In this document: positions 8,942-19,134 of the stretch, piece after piece | Layout of the letters: each line of letters opens with the position of its first letter | How positions within the stretch are numbered: position 1 is the stretch's first letter | DNA from: Corynebacterium glyciniphilum AJ 3170 | GTDB taxonomy: Bacteria; Actinomycetota; Actinomycetes; Mycobacteriales; Mycobacteriaceae | Assembly (NCBI RefSeq): GCF_000626675.1 | Contig: NZ_CP006843.1 | Location: forward strand, 1-58,432 | Direction of reading: 5' to 3' | DNA length: 58,432 nt | Position numbers and translations under genes: made by a program | Notes under the pieces: model-generated | The model's database searches: none | Told to the model about the DNA's origin: nothing | What the model saw: the letters and a program-made list of their open reading frames with translations, nothing else

Positions 8942-8960
8942 TCCCCCAGTAAAGCCCCAC
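8421..8960 (-). repeat. 540-bp near-identical direct repeat, left copy
   Basis: This matches 17305-17844 with only scattered base changes and no indels that I can see. It covers nearly all of the GNAT gene. Flanking sequence on both sides is unrelated. Both copies are in the same orientation. Confidence 0.9.
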
Positions 8961-9193
8961 GTGGAGCGCGACCGTGGCATGGTTCGAACCCTCCTGCGAA
9001 CTGGATATACCGGGACCGCAGTAGCGTCGACCCATCAAGCGGAAAGACCTTGAACAGCATTACCAGGAAGTTTAATTATGTATACATCTGGTTAATCGCA
9101 ACCTTCGCCCCACATGCTTGCTTTAGTGTCTGTCAGCAGATGGACTCACCAAGGCCCATCAGCACCCCCTTCTGACAACCGAGGAGATCAGCT

Positions 9194-10009
9194 TTGTCCG
9201 GACGTAGAACCATGAAAACACTCTTCGCTGCTGTGGCAGTGACAGTGGCAACCCTGCCCGTGGCCCAGGCTCATGACGCTGATGCCGGAATCGCCGCGCG
9301 ACCGTCCTTCGAGCAGTTCGAAGCATCCACACCCCAGGACCCTTATGGGCAGTACATCGTCGATGGGGACACCCCGATCCGTAACGTCACTGAGCTGCGA
9401 GCTTTCTACGATTCGCTGCCGGGGCACACATCGAACAGCAATGAGCTGACGGTGAACACGGACCGATACGGTCAGCCAACACTGTGGGACACCAACACGG
9501 TGCGAAACCTGACCTACTGCGTTAGCGACAAGTTCGCTGATCGCAAGGATTCAGTCATTCAGGCGATCGACCAGGGAGCGAAGATCTGGGAGGATGCGTC
9601 CTCAGCCATTGACTTCGTCTACGACGCCAGTCAGGACGACACGTGTACCACCAGTAATAACGACGTCGTCTTCTCGGTCGAGCCGGTGGTGACCAACAAC
9701 TACATCGCCAGGGCGTTCTTCCCGGATTCGCCGAAGTCGGTGAGAAATGTTCTGGTCGCCGATTCGCTGACAACCTCGGGGTGGGATCCGGGGGCGATCA
9801 TGGCCCACGAGCTGGGTCATGCTCTGGGTTTCCGCCATGAGCACACCCGACCGGAGGCTGGTACCTGCTTCGAGGACAACAATTGGCTTCCGTTGACCGA
9901 GTATGACGATGTGTCGATCATGCATTACCCGCAGTGCAACGGCGGGTCGCAGGATCTGTCGTTCTCTGCGTTGGATGCCACCGGCGTGCAATCGGCATAC
10001 GGGGTGTAG
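9194..10009 (+). CDS. Secreted astacin-like zinc metalloprotease
   Basis: A 271-residue secreted metalloprotease. The signal peptide ends at about residue 26 (VAQA). The zinc site HELGHALGFRHEH near residue 205 is the extended metzincin motif HExxHxxGxxHE, and MHYP near residue 242 is the Met-turn, an astacin-like combination. The mature domain starts after a short pro-region. The start is TTG at 9194 with GAGGAG eight bases upstream; the ATG at 9212 lacks a spaced site. It probably degrades extracellular or cell-wall proteins. It stands alone, with no inhibitor or secretion gene beside it. Confidence 0.85.
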   Translation: MSGRRTMKTLFAAVAVTVATLPVAQAHDADAGIAARPSFEQFEASTPQDPYGQYIVDGDTPIRNVTELRAFYDSLPGHTSNSNELTVNTDRYGQPTLWDTNTVRNLTYCVSDKFADRKDSVIQAIDQGAKIWEDASSAIDFVYDASQDDTCTTSNNDVVFSVEPVVTNNYIARAFFPDSPKSVRNVLVADSLTTSGWDPGAIMAHELGHALGFRHEHTRPEAGTCFEDNNWLPLTEYDDVSIMHYPQCNGGSQDLSFSALDATGVQSAYGV

Positions 10010-10047
10010 ACTCGCCGTCTCGCCTCGAGGCCTTCTTGAAAGACCAC

Positions 10048-10237
10048 CAGGTGAGTGAACCTCGATCGATGAGATCCTGGATCTACTCGCCGGGACCAGG
10101 GCGTGTTCACGGTGGCAGTACCCGGCCTGGTCACGGAGCTGAACGGTACTATTACCGCGTTTGCCTCCCAACGATCCAATAGCCCGGCGTCGTTCGATGA
10201 ACTGGCTACCCGCCGTGCCGCCAAAGCAACTGCGTGA
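10048..10237 (+). pseudogene. Remnant of an FtsR-like MerR regulator
   Basis: The last 45 codons or so are in good order (VFTVAVPGLVTELNG, DELATRRAAKATA) and match the C-terminus of the intact MerR/FtsR-like gene at 28652-29194. Just upstream DEILDLLAG matches that gene's AEEIVDLLAG but in another frame, showing a one-base loss near 10094. The DNA-binding domain is missing. As in the second locus, an mIHF gene follows on the same strand. Confidence 0.8.
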
Positions 10238-10373
10238 CGAGAGTGCCAGGGGTGGGTGAAGAACTCGGTTTCACCACCTCCCGGGGACCTGATGGTGGTA
10301 TCTTGACTGCCCAACAGTAGGTTCCATACACCTGGTGACCTCCCCCTGATTAGTGAAAGCGTGTGATCATCTC

Positions 10374-10694
10374 ATGGCCCCCAGTCTTCCCACCTTCACC
10401 CCGGAACAACGCGCAGCATCGCTGCAGAAAGCCGCAGAGACCCGAGCCAAGCGGGCGGAGTTCACCGCCCGATTGCGCACCGGAGAGACCAGCGGTGCCG
10501 CCGGACTGGATGAGGCGTTGGGTGACCCGGTGTTGGCGAAGATGCGTCTGACCAGTTTCCTGCGTGCGTTGCCTGGGTGGGGCAAGATCAGCATCGAGAA
10601 CTTCCTAGAGGCTACTGGTATCGCCGACAACAGGCGACTGGGCGGGTTGGGTACCCGCCAGCTCGACGAAGTAAAATCAGCGATTTCCTCGTGA
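10374..10694 (+). CDS. Integration host factor, mycobacterial type (mIHF), copy 1
   Basis: A 106-residue nucleoid-associated protein of the actinobacterial mIHF family. It shows LTPEQRAA-type helix one (FTPEQRAASLQKAAETR), then a basic linker, and the helix-two-turn-helix core FLRALPGWGKISIENFLEATGI with ADNRRLGGLGTRQL at the end. mIHF binds and bends DNA, shapes the nucleoid and affects replication and phage integration. A paralog lies at 27911-28231. Both sit near an FtsR-like gene or its remnant. The ATG matches the family's usual start. Confidence 0.9.
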   Translation: MAPSLPTFTPEQRAASLQKAAETRAKRAEFTARLRTGETSGAAGLDEALGDPVLAKMRLTSFLRALPGWGKISIENFLEATGIADNRRLGGLGTRQLDEVKSAISS

Positions 10695-10740
10695 ACGACC
10701 CCGCCACATATGACGATACGATAGTCCGGGTGGGGACGTA

Positions 10741-11169
10741 ATGCCTAACGCGTCGGAATTTACTGTCCTTGTCGATCAATGCCAGAGGTTCATCGACAAC
10801 AGGTTTCAGCACGACGATGCTGGTGCCGCAGCAATGATGCTGGGTGACGGAAGTATCGTAATCGGGACGGCTCCTGCTGCGATGAATCCTGCGGTGGAGC
10901 TGTGTCATGAAACCGAGCCATTGTGTGCGGCGTACCGAAGGAACACCATGGTTGTCGCCTCGGTGTGTCTACACAGAGATGCCGTGGGTAGATACTTGGT
11001 TCTTGCACCCTGCGGTGTGTGTCAGGAGCGGCTTGCTCCGCATGGTCCCCAAGTCAAGGTTGCAGTCGCCGGGTCTTCCGCGACGGATGTGCAGTGGCAG
11101 AAGCTGGAAGTGTTGATGCCGTACTACTGGGCACGAGCCTTTCCCGATACTTCCGGGACGTGGGGATAA
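10741..11169 (+). CDS. Cytidine/blasticidin-S-type deaminase
   Basis: A 142-residue zinc-dependent deaminase of the CDA fold. The zinc ligands and catalytic Glu are in CHETEPLCAAYR (where CDA has C/HAE) and APCGVCQERL (PCxxC) near residues 96-105. The length suits the small tetrameric cytidine deaminases and the blasticidin S deaminases. Cytidine salvage is the default role; detoxification of a nucleoside antibiotic is possible. It ends just before a strong hairpin that separates it from the convergent oligopeptide operon. Confidence 0.8.
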   Translation: MPNASEFTVLVDQCQRFIDNRFQHDDAGAAAMMLGDGSIVIGTAPAAMNPAVELCHETEPLCAAYRRNTMVVASVCLHRDAVGRYLVLAPCGVCQERLAPHGPQVKVAVAGSSATDVQWQKLEVLMPYYWARAFPDTSGTWG

Positions 11170-11170
11170 A

Positions 11171-11207
11171 CCAATGAGACGGACCCCCGGGGGGTCCGTC
11201 TCATTGG
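11171..11207. terminator. Bidirectional hairpin terminator
   Basis: A perfect 18-bp inverted repeat, CCAATGAGACGGACCCCC and its complement, with a one-base loop. It sits in the 57-bp gap between the stops of the convergent deaminase and oppA-like genes. There is no T-run, but the stem strength and position fit a shared terminator. Confidence 0.8.
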
Positions 11208-11226
11208 CTACAGTGAACCCTGGTGG

Positions 11227-12957
11227 CTACTTCTGCCAGCCGATGTCCTGCACAGCGACCTGGGAGAAACCAGCGGCACCGAAGTTGGCTAGACCGGGCT
11301 TGACTGCGATGATGCTCGGCCCGTTAAACGTCGGCATGATGCCATAGGTCTTGAAAGCTTCCCGCTCGAGCTCATTGGCCTTGACGATCTGCTCGTCAGG
11401 GTCACCGATCTTCTGCAGCTCCCGGATCTTCTCGTCGAACTGCTCAGAGCCCGTGCCTGACTTGTTGAGTTCCGAGGCCGAGTTGTAGATCTGATCGAAG
11501 TAGGCGACACCGAATGGGTCAGAGGAGCGGAATCCCATCTGGAAGATGTCGAAATCGCGTTCAGTGCTGACCTTTGAGAAGTCCGAGGACGGGCGCTCCT
11601 CGACTTTCATGTTCACCCCGATGTCGGACAGCATCTTCTGCATCGCGCTGGCGCCGGCTTTACCTTGTGGATCGTCTCCCAGCAAGACATAGCGAGGCTC
11701 CAGCTTCGTCCCGTCCTTCTCACGTACGCCGTCGGAGCTTTCAACCCAGCCGGCATCATCGAGCAGTTCCTTGGCCTTGTCCTGATCGAAGCTCACGACC
11801 TCACCGAAGTTGTCCTCGTAACCGTCCTGGGTCTGGAACAGCGTGAACGATCCCGGAAGGTCCTCGGTGTAATTGAGACCGTTGAATCGGATGGTGGCCA
11901 GCTGTGAACGGTCGATACCGGTCATGAGCGCTTCACGAACAGCAACGTCCTCGAGCAGAGGAGCCTCACTGTTGAGCGTGACCAGGTAGTTCGCCGGCAA
12001 CTGTGCGGTGCGGATGTCGGCTTTGTCCTCACCCATGGAACGGGCGGTGGCAAGATTATCCTTGGTCGCCACAGCGGCAGAATCGATCTCCCCGGCCTGG
12101 AACGCGTTGATCGTCGCCTGCGACTCCAGGGCCCGCCAGGTAAAGGTGTCGAGTTTGCCTGGCTCACCCCACCAGTTGTCGTTGCGCTTGAAGCTGACCT
12201 CACCGGTGTTGAAGTCCGCGCGATCAATCGTGTATGGACCAGCACCCCATTCCGGACGGACCTTCTTCAGATAGCCGGTGTTGAACGTCTCAGCGTCATT
12301 GACCTGGGGTGGAACGAAGTAATTGAACAGTCCCTGCCACCACGGGTATTCCTGGCTGAAGGTGACCACGGCCTGCTTGTCGTTGTCACCCCTGCTCACG
12401 GATTCAATGAGGCTGTATCCGTCAGATGACGAGATGTTGTAGCCCTCAGCCTCACCGTTGCTGGACTTCCAGGTGTTCTCGAAGGACGTCCAGTCAATCG
12501 GTGTGCCGTCGTTGTATTCGGCCTGGTCGTTGATGGTGAAACGCAGGACGGTTTTACCGTCCTCAGTGGTTTCGGTGGCCTCGGTGATGTAGTCGGGGTT
12601 GGCCTGGTAGTTTCCGTCACCGTCGAACAGGGCTACCTGCGGGTTGTACCACTTCCATACATCTTTGGTGTACAGGTTCCCGTCGGCGTGGAAGGTGTTC
12701 TGTTGCTCAGCGATTTCGGTGGTGGGCAGGGTGAGTGTGCCGCCATCTTGAATATCGTCACGGGCCTGGATGTTGATGTCCGAGGCAGCTACGGACCCGG
12801 AGTTGCTCGCCGTACCTGCGTTGGAATCTTCGTTGCTGCTGCCACAGGCGGCAAGACCCAGCATGGCCAGGGCGCTCACGGTTGTCGCGGCGATGACTGG
12901 TCGGACACGCCACCGGCGTCTGGCCCCGGGTCGGGGTGCTGTTGTTGGTGTGTTCAT
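11227..12957 (-). CDS. Oligopeptide ABC transporter substrate-binding lipoprotein
   Basis: A 576-residue extracytoplasmic solute-binding protein (SBP family 5). An Arg-rich n-region and a hydrophobic helix end in the lipobox LAAC. The mature protein has family marks such as TNDQAEYNDGTPIDWTSF near residue 140 and REALMTGIDRSQLATI. It is the last gene of an operon: permease, permease, fused double ATPase, then this gene after a 189-bp gap. AAAGGAG sits seven bases before the ATG. It should bind peptides for import. Its length is typical of OppA/DppA-type proteins, and specificity cannot be read. Confidence 0.9.
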   Translation of the reverse strand: MNTPTTAPRPGARRRWRVRPVIAATTVSALAMLGLAACGSSNEDSNAGTASNSGSVAASDINIQARDDIQDGGTLTLPTTEIAEQQNTFHADGNLYTKDVWKWYNPQVALFDGDGNYQANPDYITEATETTEDGKTVLRFTINDQAEYNDGTPIDWTSFENTWKSSNGEAEGYNISSSDGYSLIESVSRGDNDKQAVVTFSQEYPWWQGLFNYFVPPQVNDAETFNTGYLKKVRPEWGAGPYTIDRADFNTGEVSFKRNDNWWGEPGKLDTFTWRALESQATINAFQAGEIDSAAVATKDNLATARSMGEDKADIRTAQLPANYLVTLNSEAPLLEDVAVREALMTGIDRSQLATIRFNGLNYTEDLPGSFTLFQTQDGYEDNFGEVVSFDQDKAKELLDDAGWVESSDGVREKDGTKLEPRYVLLGDDPQGKAGASAMQKMLSDIGVNMKVEERPSSDFSKVSTERDFDIFQMGFRSSDPFGVAYFDQIYNSASELNKSGTGSEQFDEKIRELQKIGDPDEQIVKANELEREAFKTYGIMPTFNGPSIIAVKPGLANFGAAGFSQVAVQDIGWQK

Positions 12958-13146
12958 GGATTCTCCTTTGTGAAAATGCCGGCGGCATGGTTGCACTAGT
13001 CGCCGGGATGCTGGAAGTCGGTGAGTGTGACCTGTCGTTGTGTGTGGGGCGGGGGGGGGAGCGTGTCCTCGGGACGGTCACGCAGGGTGATGTCGGAGTT
13101 GTCGCTATCGCCGCCCGCTGTCTCGCCCGTCTCGTATCTGGCCGTG

Positions 13147-15108
13147 TCATGGCTGAGTCTGCTTTGCAACGGCGCTGGCAGAGCTGCTGCGGTGGCGTTG
13201 AACGTTCGGGTCAGGAATGGGGATGGCTGCCAGGAGTTTCTGGGTGTAAGCGTGCTGGGGGCGGGTGAAGACTTCATCGGTGGGTCCCTGCTCGACGAAT
13301 TGTCCCTGGTACATCACAGCGACTCGGTCGGAGAGATGGCGGATGACGGACAGGTCGTGGGCGATGAACAGTAGCGATAGTCCCAGGCGTCGTTTGAGAT
13401 CGACGAGGAGGTTGATGATTCCTGCTTGGATGGATACATCGAGCGCGGAGACGGGTTCGTCGAGCACGATGATCTTCGGGTTGGTGGCCAGGGCCCGGGC
13501 CAGGCCGATGCGTTGGCGCTGCCCCCCGGAGAACTGGCCGGGGAAGCGTTCAGCGTGGACAGGGTCAAGTCCGACCAGGCCCATGAGTTCGGTGACTCGC
13601 TCGTCGATGTCGCCGGTGTAGCCGAGTGATCGCAGTGGTTCGGTGATGATCTCGTTGACTGTCTGGCGGGGGTCTAGTGAGCTGATCGGGTCCTGGAAGA
13701 CGATCTGAATGTCCGTGCGCGCGGCGCGGCGTTGCCGTGGTGTCAGCTGTTCAACATCCTGGCCACACAGCGTGATGATGGTGTCCTGTGGCGGGTCGAG
13801 GTTCATGATTTCCAGCAGGGTGGTGGTCTTTCCTGACCCGGACTCGCCGACGATCGCGAGGCACTCACCGGCCCGTAGGTCGAAGGAAAGGTCTTTGACG
13901 GCCTGAACGGTGCCCACACGGCGCTTCACCAGCGCCCCTTTGGTCAGTGGGAAGGACTTGTGCAGGTGGTTTACCTCCAGGATGCTGTCACGTTGTTCCC
14001 GTGGCACGGATGCGAGGATGTCTGTGCTTGCTGGAGGCGCGGTGAAGAGTTCGGTCCCGTTGATCGTGAAGTCTGTGATCTCTGCTGAGCGGACACACGA
14101 TGCGCGGTGACCTGGTGTGGACTGCTTAATGTCGAGGAGAGCAGGCTCGTTGTCAAGGCAGGCAGGGATGCTGACCGGGCAGCGCGGCGCAAAAGCACAC
14201 GCGGTGGGCAGATCGATTAACGACGGTGGTGTTCCAACAATCGGGGTGAGGGGCTGTGTTGAGGGGCGGTCCACTCGTGGCGTGCTGCCCAGCAGTCCGA
14301 TGGTGTAGGGCATTTTCGGGTCGGCGAAGAGCTCGTGGACGTCTGCCCGTTCTACGGGTCGTCCGGCGTACATGACCATCACGTCGTCTGCGGTGTCGGC
14401 GACGACGCCCATGTCGTGGGTGATCATGATTGTCGCAGCCCCTGTTTCGCGTTGGGCGATTCGTAGGACGTCGAGGATTTGTGCCTGCACGGTGACGTCC
14501 AGGGCAGTGGTTGGTTCATCGGCGATCAGTACCCGGGGGTTGTTGGCGATGGCAACGGCAATGACCACGCGTTGGCGCATCCCTCCGGAAAACTCGTGGG
14601 GGAAACTGTCGACTCGCTTGGCAGGCTCCGGGATGCCGACGAGGTCCAGGAGTTCAACGGCCTGAGCCCAGGCTGTCTTGTGGGAGACATACTGGTGCTG
14701 GCGGATCGCTTCAATGATCTGGTTACCCACGGTGAACACCGGGGTCAGGGCGATTAGGGGATCCTGGAACACCATGCCGATTTCCGCGCCGCGGATGTCA
14801 CACATGTGTTTGTCGCTCATGCCGATCAGCTCGGTACCGGCGTAGGTGATCGATCCGGTGAGCTTGGCGTAGTCCGGTAGTAGCCCCATGATTGCCAGGG
14901 AGGTGACCGACTTTCCTGATCCAGATTCGCCGACGATGGCGAGGGTGCGTCCGGGGTAGAGGTCGAAGTCGACGCCGCGGACAGCACGGACTATTCCTGC
15001 CTCGGAAGGAAAGGATACGGTCAGATCGCGCACGCTGAGCACAGGCTCGCCACCTGCGCTATCGGTGAGACCATTGTGACCATGAGTGTTGGTGGTGTCG
15101 GTGGTCAT
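13147..15108 (-). CDS. Oligopeptide ABC transporter, fused OppD-OppF ATPase
   Basis: A 653-residue protein with two ABC ATPase domains in tandem. Domain one (about residues 20-330) has Walker A GESGSGKS, signature FSGGMRQR and Walker B VLIADEP, then the oligopeptide/dipeptide C-terminal extension with Cys-rich ACAFAPRCP. Domain two (about 365-640) has GESGSGKTTT, FSGGQRQR and IIVLDEP. Fused OppDF ATPases are common in actinobacteria. It overlaps the upstream permease by four bases and powers peptide uptake with the permeases 15105-17055 and the binding lipoprotein. Confidence 0.92.
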   Translation of the reverse strand: MTTDTTNTHGHNGLTDSAGGEPVLSVRDLTVSFPSEAGIVRAVRGVDFDLYPGRTLAIVGESGSGKSVTSLAIMGLLPDYAKLTGSITYAGTELIGMSDKHMCDIRGAEIGMVFQDPLIALTPVFTVGNQIIEAIRQHQYVSHKTAWAQAVELLDLVGIPEPAKRVDSFPHEFSGGMRQRVVIAVAIANNPRVLIADEPTTALDVTVQAQILDVLRIAQRETGAATIMITHDMGVVADTADDVMVMYAGRPVERADVHELFADPKMPYTIGLLGSTPRVDRPSTQPLTPIVGTPPSLIDLPTACAFAPRCPVSIPACLDNEPALLDIKQSTPGHRASCVRSAEITDFTINGTELFTAPPASTDILASVPREQRDSILEVNHLHKSFPLTKGALVKRRVGTVQAVKDLSFDLRAGECLAIVGESGSGKTTTLLEIMNLDPPQDTIITLCGQDVEQLTPRQRRAARTDIQIVFQDPISSLDPRQTVNEIITEPLRSLGYTGDIDERVTELMGLVGLDPVHAERFPGQFSGGQRQRIGLARALATNPKIIVLDEPVSALDVSIQAGIINLLVDLKRRLGLSLLFIAHDLSVIRHLSDRVAVMYQGQFVEQGPTDEVFTRPQHAYTQKLLAAIPIPDPNVQRHRSSSASAVAKQTQP

Positions 15109-16043
15109 GCGCGTCCTCCTGCGGCGGAGTTGGGGTCCAGGGCGTCACGCAGCCCGTCGGAGATGAAGGCGATGGATACTGTGAGCAGGGTCAGTGTGGC
15201 GGCTGGGAACCAGAACTGCCACGGCGCGGCAGTCAGTGATCCGGCGCCGGTTTGCAGCAGGGTGCCCAGGGAGACGTCGGGGAGTTTCACACCCAGTCCC
15301 AGGAAAGACAGACCGGTTTCGCTGGCGATGGTGGCGACCACGGCAAGGGTGAACTGGATGACCAACAGTGATCCGATGTTGGGGATCATGTGTCGCACGA
15401 TGATGCGGGGTCGGCTGACGCCCATGTAATGCGCGGCGCGGATGTAGTCGTTACTGCGGATGGATAGGGCCATTGACCAGATGACCCGGGCACTCATCAT
15501 CCATCCGAAGGCAATCAGGACCAGGGTGAGGATCTTCCAGTCGCCGCCGGAGTCTCCGACGATCAGTGCGATGAACAAAAAGGTCGGGACGGCCAGAAGC
15601 AGGTGAATGAACTCGATGAGGACTCGTTCGATCCGCCCTCCGTAGAGCGCTGCGGCGGTACCGATGAGCGCGGCGATGATGGTGGTTCCTATGGCTACCA
15701 GTAGCGCGATGGTCAAGGATCGTCCTAGGCCGTGCACGGTTTGGGCGAACAGGTCGTTTCCGGCGTCGGTGGTGCCGAACCAATGTTCGCCGGAGGGGGC
15801 GGTGGACAGATTGAGGAAGTCCGGATCGTCGTAGGACCACGGTGTCACGAGGGGGGCAAGGACGGTGGTCAGGATGAGCAGGGTGAGGATTGCCACCCCC
15901 ACTAGTGCCAGACGGTTGCGGGCGAAGCGGCGCAGGTACAGCCTGGTTTTGCTGGAGCCCCGGGGTGTGGTTTTCACCGTGTTTGCGGTGATCATGGCAG
16001 CTTCTGGTGCGATGGCGGGGGTTGGTTGGGACGTGTTGGTCAT
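15105..16043 (-). CDS. Oligopeptide ABC transporter permease, OppC type
   Basis: A 312-residue permease with about six membrane helices. The N-terminal helix (FARNRLALVGVAILTLLILTT-like, about residues 39-59) precedes a periplasmic loop with GTTDAGNDLFAQTVHG, a typical OppC/DppC signature. The EAA loop motif for ATPase contact is around YIRAAHYMGVSRPRIIVRH. It sits directly after the OppB-like permease, with one base between stop and start, and overlaps the ATPase gene by four bases, so all are co-translated. Confidence 0.9.
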   Translation of the reverse strand: MTNTSQPTPAIAPEAAMITANTVKTTPRGSSKTRLYLRRFARNRLALVGVAILTLLILTTVLAPLVTPWSYDDPDFLNLSTAPSGEHWFGTTDAGNDLFAQTVHGLGRSLTIALLVAIGTTIIAALIGTAAALYGGRIERVLIEFIHLLLAVPTFLFIALIVGDSGGDWKILTLVLIAFGWMMSARVIWSMALSIRSNDYIRAAHYMGVSRPRIIVRHMIPNIGSLLVIQFTLAVVATIASETGLSFLGLGVKLPDVSLGTLLQTGAGSLTAAPWQFWFPAATLTLLTVSIAFISDGLRDALDPNSAAGGRA

Positions 16044-16044
16044 C

Positions 16045-17055
16045 TCAACTCACTCTCACTCTCGGGTCGAGGGCGACGACGAGGGCATCGGAGAGTACCG
16101 CGCCGATGGCGGTGACGACCGCTCCGAAGGCGGCGACGGCGACCGCTCCGTTGACGTCGTTGTTGCTGATGGTGTCCACGGTGTACTGGCCCATGCCGTT
16201 CCAGCCGAAGATTTTCTCGGTCATCACTGCTCCGACGAAGATGCCTGGGATGGAGAAGGCGACGTTGGTCGCCACCGGGATCAGGGAGGTGCGCAGCGCG
16301 TGTTTGCGGATTGCTGTGGTGCGCGGTAGTCCTTTTGCTCGCGCGGTGCGAACGTAGTCAGCGTTGAGGTTGTCTAGCAGCAGGCTGCGCTGGAGCATGT
16401 GGTATCCGGCGTAGCTGATGATCACCAGGGACACCGTGGGTAGCGCGAGGTGTTGGAGGATGTCGACGAGGGTGGGAAAAAAACCTGTGACACCTGAGGA
16501 TTGTGCGCCAGTGACGTAGAAGATTCGTGCACCGGTAGCGTCATTGATGAGCCTGCCGACTGCTACGACCGCGACGGAGACCACGACGATGTGGAGGTTG
16601 ATCGTGACGATGGAGATGGACTGCCAGATCCTGTCGCCGGTCTTGTACTGTCGCGACGCTGTGTATAGACCAATGGCGACACCGATGATCACGGAGAGGA
16701 CGGTCGCTGCGATCATCAGCTGTGCTGAGGTCCACATCCGGTAGCTGACTTGGTCGTTGACGCTGTCACCGATGGGTGAGGTTCCCCAGTCCCAGTGCAA
16801 GACCACTCCGGAGATCCACGCCCACCACCTCTCCAGTAACGGTTGGGTGGGACTGAGGTTCAGCGGGACGAGGATGTTGTCTATCTGTTCGGAACTCAGG
16901 GGTGGTCGACGTCCGGCGAAGTTCGATCGTGGGTCAAGGAAGACGGCGGCGAGGAACCAGGCGAGGTTGGTTGCGATGATGATCACCGCGAGCCATCTGG
17001 CTGCGCTTTTAAGGATGTATCGGGCCATAGTCGCTGGTTGGTGGCTTTCAGTCAT
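16045..17055 (-). CDS. Oligopeptide ABC transporter permease, OppB type
   Basis: A 336-residue first permease of the peptide transporter. The N-terminal signal-anchor helix (about residues 18-38) is followed by a periplasmic region and five further helices. The EAA-like loop reads DYVRTARAKGLPRTTAIRKH, typical of OppB/DppB, and the C-terminus has IFGWNGMGQYTVD. Two in-frame ATGs (17055 and 17028) are plausible; neither has a strong ribosome binding site, so the start is uncertain. It heads the operon that runs to 11227. The upstream flank abuts the second 540-bp repeat. Confidence 0.88.
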   Translation of the reverse strand: MTESHQPATMARYILKSAARWLAVIIIATNLAWFLAAVFLDPRSNFAGRRPPLSSEQIDNILVPLNLSPTQPLLERWWAWISGVVLHWDWGTSPIGDSVNDQVSYRMWTSAQLMIAATVLSVIIGVAIGLYTASRQYKTGDRIWQSISIVTINLHIVVVSVAVVAVGRLINDATGARIFYVTGAQSSGVTGFFPTLVDILQHLALPTVSLVIISYAGYHMLQRSLLLDNLNADYVRTARAKGLPRTTAIRKHALRTSLIPVATNVAFSIPGIFVGAVMTEKIFGWNGMGQYTVDTISNNDVNGAVAVAAFGAVVTAIGAVLSDALVVALDPRVRVS

Positions 17056-17294
17056 GCCGTACCAGAGTGTGGGTGTGCTGGCTGGTGGGCCATGGTGTGC
17101 AGGAGTCACCTGCGTTGCTCTGGACTGGCGGTGGAACACGGGGTTACAGAAAAGATAACAACGATACCGACCGCGACTATGTTCTCCAGGTTAAGTTCAT
17201 GTTTCTCGGTGCTGGTGACGTGCTATTTGTGCTGGTGGAGAGGAATTTCGTTCTGTTCACCTTGGCTAGAATCTAACTCATGCCGGGCTGAGAG

Positions 17295-17825
17295 CTATGG
17301 TGCCTGCCAGATAATCTCACCATCGTCGGTCGTCAAGCCTGATCTGCGCAGCCCCAGCCGGGCTGCGATCGCGGCAGAAGCCGCATGGTCTGGGTGGATC
17401 AAGGCCCTGAAGTGGCTAACCCCATGGTCTCGCAGCCACGTGCACATCAATTGTGCACTGCGTGTGGCCAGGCCCCGACCCTGGAACCGAACCCCGATGA
17501 CCCACGCTAGTTCCGCAACCATCTGGTCGTCCTGGGAAACGACTGTTGCCTGCACGTACCCAGCCGGTTCTCCCGACACGCGAACGATCCAGTTCAACCA
17601 CAGCTGCGCCCCATCAGGCGATACTCCGTCCGCCCGGCGAGCGTATGTGCGGCGTAACTCGTCAATACTCGGTGGCTCACCACCGGTGAAAACATACAGC
17701 TCACGATCCTGCAACACCGTAAGCATCGTGTCAGCATCATCACCGCGCAACGGTGTCAGCAGCACATCGCCCTGCGTAATCGGCGTTGCCTTCAAAGAAC
17801 ATTGTTGGTCCGGATTCTCGCCCAT
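17295..17825 (-). CDS. GNAT-family N-acetyltransferase, copy 2
   Basis: A 176-residue GNAT protein nearly identical to the one at 8410-8941, with the same motif A (GVRFQGRGLATRSAQ) and motif B (IHPDHAASAAIAARLG). It starts 62 bases after the trpS stop on the same strand, so it may be co-transcribed with trpS. Microcin C producers protect themselves in part with a GNAT enzyme (MccE) that acetylates the processed aminoacyl-nucleotide. The neighbourhood of this gene recalls that, but the substrate here is unknown and its presence beside trpS could be an accident of the duplication. Confidence 0.8.
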   Translation of the reverse strand: MGENPDQQCSLKATPITQGDVLLTPLRGDDADTMLTVLQDRELYVFTGGEPPSIDELRRTYARRADGVSPDGAQLWLNWIVRVSGEPAGYVQATVVSQDDQMVAELAWVIGVRFQGRGLATRSAQLMCTWLRDHGVSHFRALIHPDHAASAAIAARLGLRRSGLTTDDGEIIWQAP

Positions 17826-17844
17826 ATCCCCCAGTAAAGCCCCA
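17305..17844 (-). repeat. 540-bp near-identical direct repeat, right copy
   Basis: This pairs with 8421-8960. Recombination between the copies would delete the 8.9-kb segment that carries the metalloprotease, mIHF, deaminase and oligopeptide transporter. Confidence 0.9.
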
Positions 17845-17887
17845 CCATCGGGGATTCACCGCAGCTTGGCTCATACTTGAGGCCCCC

Positions 17888-19025
<1,138 letters not shown>

Positions 19026-19134
19026 ACAATCTGAGACCTCGCGATGCGACAGGGGAACTACAGGTCTACCGTCTCTTTCACCGCGACCACCGCGGCAGCA
19101 GTACACACCACGCTCACTCCGAGAGGAGGACATC

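Noticed and set aside
19041..19134. Leader ORF before the precursor
   Set aside because: An ATG at 19044 opens a frame across the precursor, but it has no ribosome binding site, and its sequence looks random after the overlap.
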